Positions 1 through 4,560 of a stretch of DNA of 6,323 nt are shown here, piece after piece. Where the stretch lies: positions 488 through 6,810 of the forward strand of contig FR884596.1 of NCBI GenBank assembly GCA_000436075.1. Reading direction: 5' to 3'. This DNA comes from Eggerthella sp. CAG:209. GTDB lineage: Bacteria; Actinomycetota; Coriobacteriia; Coriobacteriales; Eggerthellaceae. How positions within the stretch are numbered: position 1 is the stretch's first letter; every line of letters starts with the position of its first letter. The notes under the pieces were generated by a model. The model made no database searches, was not told the DNA's origin, and worked only from the letters and a program-made list of their open reading frames with translations. The position numbers were made by a program, and so were the translations under genes.

Positions 1-154
1 GATCGGTTTGCTCGGGTCGGCGCCTGCTCAGCTTTGAGCGGACCGTTGTTAGATCTTAATAGACGAAAATGGCAAGTGAGCGAACCAGTCGTAAGCTACT
101 GAGCTGGGAAAACAGATATAGCTCAGGTAATCTTCAACAGGAAGGTTACAAAAC
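1..154. other. Non-coding region upstream of the dnaK promoter
   Basis: I see no convincing gene here. One + frame is open from the left edge to a stop near 100 and another to a stop at 57-59, but neither shows a recognisable protein end. The region holds two short inverted repeats. GCTCA-GCTT-TGAGC lies at 26-39 and extends to a 7-bp stem at 24-41 if a G.T pair is allowed. CTGAGCT-N14-AGCTCAG (99-105 / 120-126) is a perfect 7-bp repeat. Neither is followed by a T tract, so they are not obvious terminators. The end of an upstream gene could lie to the left. Confidence 0.5.
99..126. repeat. Inverted repeat CTGAGCT-N14-AGCTCAG upstream of the dnaK promoter
   Basis: The two 7-bp arms (99-105 and 120-126) are perfect reverse complements separated by 14 bp. 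The repeat lies about 30 bp upstream of the -35 box. Its TGAGC/GCTCA cores recall the TGAGT/ACTCA cores of the actinobacterial HAIR element, but the spacing differs from the HAIR N7. It may be a binding site for a dimeric regulator, or chance. Confidence 0.35.
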
Positions 155-183
155 TTGACAATGATGCACTTAGATTTTATTAT
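155..183 (+). promoter_or_regulatory. Sigma-70-type promoter of the dnaK operon
   Basis: A perfect -35 hexamer TTGACA (155-160) is followed after exactly 17 bp by TATTAT (178-183), one mismatch from the TATAAT consensus. Transcription would start near 190, giving a leader of about 190 nt before dnaK. The -35 box lies within a degenerate HAIR-like arrangement (CTTGACA-N7-ACTTAGA, 154-174) and within an inverted repeat GACAAT (157-162) / ATTGTC (188-193). A repressor bound there would occlude the polymerase. This fits housekeeping-sigma transcription under repressor control, as known for HspR regulons, but HspR binding itself is inferred. Confidence 0.8.
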
Positions 184-190
184 TCCAATT

Positions 191-380
191 GTCGAAAAGG
201 TCCACGCGAGTGGGCCTTACTGGTATCCGTGAAAGCCCACGAGGCCGCAAGGCATCGAAGGCGATCTGCAAGCCCGCAAAGGCGAAACGAATATCTCGGC
301 TCTAACTTAGGTAAGAACAGAATGGCCGCATCGCACAACTCGGCAACAGCGGGCGGTCGCAACTGAAAGGACATAGTAAG
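191..380 (+). promoter_or_regulatory. Long, potentially structured 5' leader of dnaK
   Basis: By hand I find several local hairpins: 201-214 (5 bp with a G.U pair, GCGA loop), 244-253 (GCC/GGC, GCAA loop), 254-265 (ATCG/CGAT, AAGG loop), 272-283 (GCC/GGC) and 324-358 (GGCCGC/GCGGTC with one G.U pair). AGCC-CAC-GAG (234-243) can pair with CTCGGCT (295-301), leaving CAC bulged, which would enclose three of these hairpins in a multibranch junction. The same GCCCAC (235-240) can instead pair perfectly with GTGGGC (210-215), so two folds compete. The stems are short and no Rfam family was recognised with confidence. A Shine-Dalgarno AAAGGA at 366-371 sits 9 nt before the dnaK ATG. Confidence 0.45.
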
Positions 381-2291
381 ATGGCAAAGATCATTGGCAT
401 CGACTTGGGCACCACCAATTCGGCAATGGCAGTGATGGAGGGCTCAGAGCCTGAAATTTTGGTTAACGCAGAAGGCGACCGCACCACGCCTTCCGTTGTT
501 GGCTTTGGCAAGGACGGCGAGCGCACGGTAGGCAAGGCCGCAAAGAACAAGGCTGTTACCAATCCTGAAAACACCATCGCATCGGTAAAGCGTTTCATCG
601 GTCGTTCTTATGCTGAGACCGGCGAAGAGCAGAAGACCGTTGCTTACATGGTAAAGAACGGCAATGGTGGCCGTGCTGTTGTGGACATTGACGGCAAGGA
701 CTACATGCCTGAAGAGATTTCCGCAATGGTTCTGCAGAAGATCAAGTCCGACGCCGAGAAGCGCGTAGGCGAGCCCATCACTCAGGCAGTTATCACTGTT
801 CCTGCTTACTTCAACGACGCTCAGCGTCAGGCAACCAAGGACGCAGGCAAGATCGCTGGTCTCGAGGTTATGCGTATCATCAATGAGCCTACGGCAGCGG
901 CTCTTGCTTACGGTCTCGACAAAACCAACAAGGATGAAAAGGTTTTGGTCTTCGACCTTGGCGGCGGTACGTTCGATGTTTCCGTTCTTGAGCTGGGCGA
1001 TGGCGTATTTGAGGTTTGCTCTACCGCTGGCGACAACCACCTGGGCGGCGACGACTGGGATCAGCGCGTAATCGACTGGATAGCCGATAAATTCCAGGCT
1101 GAAAATGGAATCGATCTTCGTGCCGACAAGATGGCTCTACAGCGTCTGAAGGAAGCAGCCGAAAAGGCAAAGATGGAGCTTTCCTCCACCACCCAGACCA
1201 ACATCAATCTGCCCTTCATCTCCGCTGGTGCAGCTGGCCCGCTCCATCTGGACTATACCCTTTCCCGTGCCGAGTTCGAGCGCATCACCAAGGATCTGCT
1301 CGACCGCTGCAAGAAGCCTGTTGAGCAGGCTCTGCGCGACGCTGGCCTTTCCACGGGCGATGTTAACGAGGTAATCCTCGTTGGCGGTTCCACCCGTATG
1401 CCTGCTGTTCAGGAGCTGGTGAAGAACATGACGGGCAAGCAGCCCAACATGTCGGTTAACCCCGATGAGGTTGTTGCAATGGGCGCAGCTGTTCAGGGCG
1501 GCGTTCTTGCTGGCGACGTTGAGGGCATCCTTCTTCTTGACGTTACCCCGCTTTCCCTTGGCGTTGAAACCATGGGCGGCGTAATGACCAAGATGATCGA
1601 CCGCAACACCACCATTCCTACCCGCAAGACGGAAATCTATTCCACCGCAGCCGACAACCAGACTTCGGTAGAGATCCACGTTCTGCAGGGCGAGCGTCAG
1701 ATGGCCCAGGACAACAAGACCTTGGGCAAGTTCCAGCTCACCGGTATTCCTGCTGCACGTCGTGGCGTTCCTCAAATCGAGGTTACCTTCGACATCGACG
1801 CAAATGGCATCGTGAACGTTTCCGCTAAGGATCTGGGCACCGGTAAGCAGCAGCAGATCACCATTTCCGGTTCTACCGCCCTTACCGACGACGAAGTTGA
1901 TCGCATGGTTAAGGACGCTGAGGCTCACGCCGAGGAAGACAAGGTGCGTAAGGAAGAGGTTGAGGTTCGCAACAACTGCGACTCTCTGATCAACGCAACC
2001 GAAACCACCTTGGGCGAAGTTGGCGACAAGGTAAGCGCCGAGGTTAAGCAGCAGGCAGAAAGCGCTGTTGCTCAGGGCAAGGCTGCACTTGAGGGCAACG
2101 ACATCGAAGCTATCAAGGCGGCTATCGAGGCAATGCAGCAGGCAGGCTACAAGCTGGCTGAGGTTGTATACGGCAACCAGGATGCAGCTCAGGCAGCCGC
2201 TGGTGCAGCTGGTGCCCAGCAGCCCGCTGATGACGACACCATCGAGGCAGACTTCGAGGTTGTCGACGACGACGAGAAGAAGGACAAGTAA
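381..2291 (+). CDS. dnaK: Molecular chaperone DnaK (Hsp70)
   Basis: This is the cytosolic Hsp70 that binds exposed hydrophobic peptides in an ATP-controlled cycle with a J-protein and GrpE. The 636-residue length is normal for the family. The N-terminal ATPase domain (about 1-383) shows the phosphate-1 motif DLGTTNS (8-14), the NEPTAAA segment (168-174), phosphate-2 DLGGGT (192-197) and the adenosine motif VGGSTR (334-339). The interdomain linker LLLDVTPLSLG starts at about 384, followed by the substrate-binding beta domain and helical lid, ending in an acidic tail. The ATPase domain lacks the extra segment of proteobacterial DnaK and has GDDWDQ near 217, as in Gram-positive homologues. The start is fixed by the conserved MAKIIGIDLG opening and AAAGGA 9 nt upstream. 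It is the first gene of the operon, and grpE starts 2 bp after its stop. DnaK is the expected HspR co-repressor (known in Streptomyces, inferred here). Confidence 0.99.
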   Translation: MAKIIGIDLGTTNSAMAVMEGSEPEILVNAEGDRTTPSVVGFGKDGERTVGKAAKNKAVTNPENTIASVKRFIGRSYAETGEEQKTVAYMVKNGNGGRAVVDIDGKDYMPEEISAMVLQKIKSDAEKRVGEPITQAVITVPAYFNDAQRQATKDAGKIAGLEVMRIINEPTAAALAYGLDKTNKDEKVLVFDLGGGTFDVSVLELGDGVFEVCSTAGDNHLGGDDWDQRVIDWIADKFQAENGIDLRADKMALQRLKEAAEKAKMELSSTTQTNINLPFISAGAAGPLHLDYTLSRAEFERITKDLLDRCKKPVEQALRDAGLSTGDVNEVILVGGSTRMPAVQELVKNMTGKQPNMSVNPDEVVAMGAAVQGGVLAGDVEGILLLDVTPLSLGVETMGGVMTKMIDRNTTIPTRKTEIYSTAADNQTSVEIHVLQGERQMAQDNKTLGKFQLTGIPAARRGVPQIEVTFDIDANGIVNVSAKDLGTGKQQQITISGSTALTDDEVDRMVKDAEAHAEEDKVRKEEVEVRNNCDSLINATETTLGEVGDKVSAEVKQQAESAVAQGKAALEGNDIEAIKAAIEAMQQAGYKLAEVVYGNQDAAQAAAGAAGAQQPADDDTIEADFEVVDDDEKKDK

Positions 2292-2293
2292 TC

Positions 2294-2908
2294 ATGACCG
2301 CGCCTGAAAAAGACGAGGCACGCGAGGATCAGGAAGCAGCCGAGGCCAAGCCCGAGGCTGCTGCCCCCGAAGAGGTCGAAGCGGATGTCATCGAAGATGA
2401 CGCCGAGAGCGAAGAGCCCGAGGAAGATCCGGTGGAAGCAGCTAAGGCCGAGGCGGATGCCTGGAGGGACAAGTACTTCAGGCTCCATGCCGAGTGGGAC
2501 ACCTATCGCCGTCGTATGAACGAGCAGCGTGAAGAGGAAAAGCTTCGCGCCACCGAAAAGCTGGTTGAAAGCTTGATCCCCGTGATTGACGACTTTGAAC
2601 GTAGCATCGCTTATGCGGAGGGCAATGGCGAAGAGGGTCTGCTCGGTGGCATCAAAGCCGTTCACAACAAGATCGGCGAGGTGCTGAAGAAGGAAGGCGT
2701 TGAGATCATCAATCCTGAAGGCGAAGCGTTTGATGCTCTTGAGGCTCAGGCGGTAGCCACGGTTGACGATCCTTCGGTTCCCGATGAAACGGTTGCCCAG
2801 GTTTACCAGAAGGGCTATCGCATGGGTAACAAAGTTATCCGTGCTGCAATGGTAACGGTTACCGTGGGCGGTCCGAAGCGCGAGACCAAGTCAGAAGAAG
2901 ACGAATAG
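2294..2908 (+). CDS. grpE: Nucleotide exchange factor GrpE
   Basis: GrpE is a homodimeric cofactor that opens the DnaK ATPase domain to release ADP and so drives substrate release. The 204-residue product has a long, strongly acidic and Ala-rich N-terminal tail (about 1-50), as is common in actinobacteria. A charged helical region containing WRDKYFRLHAEWDTYRRR (about 57-74) follows, matching the conserved long helix of the family. The C-terminal beta head contains QKGY (172-175) and IRAAMVTV, the usual GrpE signature. The family's usual FDP-x-x-HEA-type segment reads FDALEAQAV from residue 146, so the normally conserved His is absent. The ATG lies 2 bp after the dnaK stop, with AAGGA (2280-2284) inside the dnaK 3' end as ribosome binding site, implying coupled translation. 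A strong hairpin follows directly. Confidence 0.97.
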   Translation: MTAPEKDEAREDQEAAEAKPEAAAPEEVEADVIEDDAESEEPEEDPVEAAKAEADAWRDKYFRLHAEWDTYRRRMNEQREEEKLRATEKLVESLIPVIDDFERSIAYAEGNGEEGLLGGIKAVHNKIGEVLKKEGVEIINPEGEAFDALEAQAVATVDDPSVPDETVAQVYQKGYRMGNKVIRAAMVTVTVGGPKRETKSEEDE

Positions 2909-2914
2909 CAAACG

Positions 2915-2942
2915 CAAGGGCGGGCTCGCAAGTCCGCCCTTG
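2915..2942 (+). terminator. Strong hairpin after grpE, likely partial terminator or 3' stabiliser
   Basis: The arms 2915-2926 and 2931-2942 form a 12-bp stem (outer nine pairs CAAGGGCGG/CCGCCCTTG perfect, one G.T pair further in) with a CGCA loop. It begins 7 nt after the grpE stop. The following bases, TTGTTGTAAGC, overlap the stem end and are only moderately T-rich, so termination may be incomplete. A leaky terminator or an mRNA end-stabilising element would let dnaK-grpE be expressed above dnaJ-hspR-clpB. Confidence 0.7.
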
Positions 2943-3183
2943 TTGTAAGCAGCTCGAGGGAATTGGCAAGAATGTCCTGTCAGTCAAGGTTGGGCATACG
3001 GGCGGGTTTCTTTCGGGCTGATTAATTAGAAGAGAAAACAGGGGTATTGAAGCAGGTTGCATTTCCGCCGCAACGGCTGATGCCGAAAGGCTTTTGGCTT
3101 TTCGATCATGCCGAGGCGAACAGGTTGCTCAGCTGGAAAAGCAACTGCATTACTATCCCGTCTGAATAGGAAAGGTGGGGCGA
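2943..3183 (+). promoter_or_regulatory. Structured grpE-dnaJ intergenic region
   Basis: The 241 bases between the grpE hairpin and dnaJ hold no convincing gene. Three stem-loops lie in a row: GTTGC/GCAAC (3056-3060 / 3070-3074), an 8-bp stem with one G.T pair (3084-3091 / 3097-3104, loop TTTTG) and GTTGCT/AGCAAC (3124-3129 / 3140-3145, extendable by CA/TG with one bulged base). GTTGC and GCAAC occur twice in alternation, so the middle two copies could pair instead. CAGGTTGC itself is repeated at 3053-3060 and 3121-3128. I find no strong promoter; TTGCTC-N19-TACTAT (3126-3156) is a poor candidate. The dnaJ Shine-Dalgarno lies at 3168-3175. Confidence 0.45.
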
Positions 3184-4134
3184 ATGGCAACTCCCGACTA
3201 CTACAAAACGCTAGGCGTTCCACGTGACGCCGACGCTGATGCCATCAAGAAGGCATTTCGCAAACTGGCCCGCAAGCACCACCCTGATGCGGGCGGCGAC
3301 GAGGCGAAGTTCAAGGAAATCAACGAGGCGTACGAGGTCCTTTCCGACGAAAAGAAACGTAAGCTCTACGACCAGTATGGCACCGCCAACGAAAACCAGA
3401 TTCCCTATGGCGGGGCATGGCAAGGCCAGGGCGGCAACCCCTTTGCCGGCGCGGGCTTTGGCGGAGCATCTGGTTTCGGCAGCTGGGCAGATATTCTCGA
3501 GAGCATCCGCAACGGTGAAGGCGCTTTCGGCGGCAACTGGGATTTCGGCGGAGCGGGTAGCTATGCTCAGCCTCGGCCGCAGAAGGGCGCCGATAAAGAA
3601 GTGTCCATGACGGTAACCTTCGACGAAGCCTTTAATGGATGCGAAAAGCGCATCCGCATTGGTCGCTCGGGAACAGGCGAAAAAGAAACGCTCACCATAA
3701 AGATTCCCGCTGGCGCCATCGACGGCGGCCGTGTTCGCTTAAAGGGCAAAGGCGGCCAGGGAGCAAATGGTGGCCCTGCAGGCGACTTGCTGGTGAACAT
3801 CAAGATAGGCGCTCATCCGCTCTATCGGCGCGATAAGGCGGACGTCTTGATGGACCTGCCCGTAACGTTTGCCGAAGCGGCTCTTGGTGCTCAAGTGGTG
3901 GTTCCCACTCCCGATGGCACGAAAGTGCGCTTGAAGGTACCTGCTGGGTGTCAGGACGGAACGGTTCTTACGGTGCGTGGCAAAGGCGCCCCCAGGTTGG
4001 GCAAGGGCTCAACGGGCAACGGCGATTTGCGCGTGGCCATCAAGATAGCGGTTCCGAAGACATTGAACGATGAACAGAAGAAGGCCCTGGAAGCATTCCA
4101 GGAAGCTACTAAGGAAGAGGTGAGGGCATGGTAA
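3184..4134 (+). CDS. DnaJ-family co-chaperone without zinc finger (class B, CbpA/DnaJ2-like)
   Basis: This J-protein recruits substrate to DnaK and stimulates its ATPase. The 316-residue product has an N-terminal J domain (about 4-66) with the catalytic HPD at 33-35. A Gly/Phe-rich linker (about 67-136) includes a DIL motif resembling the DIF motif of other J-proteins. Two C-terminal substrate-binding beta domains and a short dimerisation tail follow. The four CxxCxGxG zinc-binding repeats of canonical DnaJ are absent and only two cysteines exist (153, 256), so this is a class B protein. I chose ATG 3184 over the in-frame GTG at 3175: AGGAAAGG (3168-3175) is 8 nt before the ATG and overlaps the GTG, and MATPDYYKTLG is the usual J-domain opening. 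hspR overlaps its 3' end. The name dnaJ may be used by context, but by domain content it is closer to cbpA/dnaJ2, so I leave the symbol empty. Confidence 0.95.
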   Translation: MATPDYYKTLGVPRDADADAIKKAFRKLARKHHPDAGGDEAKFKEINEAYEVLSDEKKRKLYDQYGTANENQIPYGGAWQGQGGNPFAGAGFGGASGFGSWADILESIRNGEGAFGGNWDFGGAGSYAQPRPQKGADKEVSMTVTFDEAFNGCEKRIRIGRSGTGEKETLTIKIPAGAIDGGRVRLKGKGGQGANGGPAGDLLVNIKIGAHPLYRRDKADVLMDLPVTFAEAALGAQVVVPTPDGTKVRLKVPAGCQDGTVLTVRGKGAPRLGKGSTGNGDLRVAIKIAVPKTLNDEQKKALEAFQEATKEEVRAW

Positions 4135-4514
4135 TGGAAGACAAAGACAGACCGCTGTATATGATCAGTGTTGCTGCCGAACTTGCTGGCGTTCACCCGC
4201 AAACTCTGCGCATCTATGAACAAAAGGGCCTGGTTTCCCCCCAGCGCACACGGGGCAACACGCGCATGTACTCTCAGGCCGATATTGAGCGTTTGCAGTT
4301 GATCAATGAGCTTACCGACGAAGGCATCAATCTTGCGGGCGTTATTCGCATCCTCGACCTTAAAGGGCGCCTGGATGAGCGTGATGACGAGCTCGATGCC
4401 CTGCATCGTCGTGTACGCAAGCTTGCCGACCGTGTACACGAACTCGAAACCAGGGAAAGCGTCAATTCTTTGGTGACCGATACTAACGCAATTGTATTGC
4501 GTAGGTTGATGTAA
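4128..4514 (+). CDS. hspR: MerR-family heat-shock transcriptional repressor HspR
   Basis: HspR is a DNA-binding repressor of dnaK and clpB regulons in actinobacteria, acting at HAIR inverted repeats with DnaK as co-repressor in Streptomyces. The 128-residue product has a MerR-type helix-turn-helix at about 12-31 (SVAAELAGVHPQTLRIYEQ) and a wing with R-G-N-T-R-x-Y (42-48), both typical of HspR. The C-terminal part is a charged coiled coil (about 84-110) for dimerisation, then a short hydrophobic/basic tail. No metal-binding cysteines are present. The first ATG overlaps the end of dnaJ by 7 nt; a second in-frame ATG (4134-4136) overlaps the dnaJ stop as TAATG. AGGAAGAGG (4112-4120) suits the first and GAGG (4122-4125) the second, so the start is ambiguous by two residues. 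The overlap implies coupled translation with dnaJ. Confidence 0.95.
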   Translation: MVMEDKDRPLYMISVAAELAGVHPQTLRIYEQKGLVSPQRTRGNTRMYSQADIERLQLINELTDEGINLAGVIRILDLKGRLDERDDELDALHRRVRKLADRVHELETRESVNSLVTDTNAIVLRRLM

Positions 4515-4522
4515 GACACTAG

Positions 4523-4560
4523 CCATTTCTTTTGCTGCAAGTAGAAGAAAGGAGACTTAT
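4523..4560 (+). promoter_or_regulatory. Hairpin contacting the clpB ribosome binding site (possible RNA thermometer)
   Basis: TTTCTTTTGC (4526-4535) can pair with GTAGAAGAAA (4541-4550) around a TGCAA loop, giving ten pairs with two G.U wobbles. Allowing A4525 to bulge, CC (4523-4524) also pairs with GG (4551-4552). The second arm thus covers AAGG of the clpB Shine-Dalgarno AAGGAG (4549-4554), which sits 6 nt before the ATG. A weak, A/U-rich stem over a ribosome binding site of a heat-shock gene is the form of fourU-like thermometers. Function is inferred. Confidence 0.45.

Noticed and set aside
191..310. Loose resemblance of the dnaK leader to a c-di-GMP-I riboswitch (CGCAAA segments and GNRA-like loops)
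   Set aside because: The conserved core and the pairing order could not be aligned convincingly by eye. A covariance-model search would decide; I do not claim membership.
180..374. 64-codon open frame on the - strand across the dnaK leader
   Set aside because: It is antisense to the promoter -10 region and leader, with a Cys/Arg/Leu-rich composition and no recognisable family; a random open frame is more likely.
1..380. CIRCE element (TTAGCACTC-N9-GAGTGCTAA)
   Set aside because: Looked for upstream of dnaK; GAGTGG at 208-213 has no matching left arm. HrcA control is not supported here.
444..1040. 198-codon open frame on the - strand opposite the 5' half of dnaK
   Set aside because: Same codon-usage shadow effect; no plausible ribosome binding site or domain.
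1137..1928. 263-codon open frame on the - strand opposite dnaK
   Set aside because: Long antisense frames opposite dnaK are a well-known result of its codon usage. The translation shows no recognisable domain, and the + strand gene is unambiguous.
2972..3025. 17-codon open frame starting MSCQSRLG in the grpE-dnaJ gap
   Set aside because: The only ribosome-binding candidate (GAGGG, 2956-2960) is 11 nt away, the peptide has no recognisable leader-peptide feature, and nothing supports its translation.
3126..3156. Possible dnaJ promoter TTGCTC-N19-TACTAT
   Set aside because: Poor hexamers and over-long spacing; not strong enough to list as a promoter.
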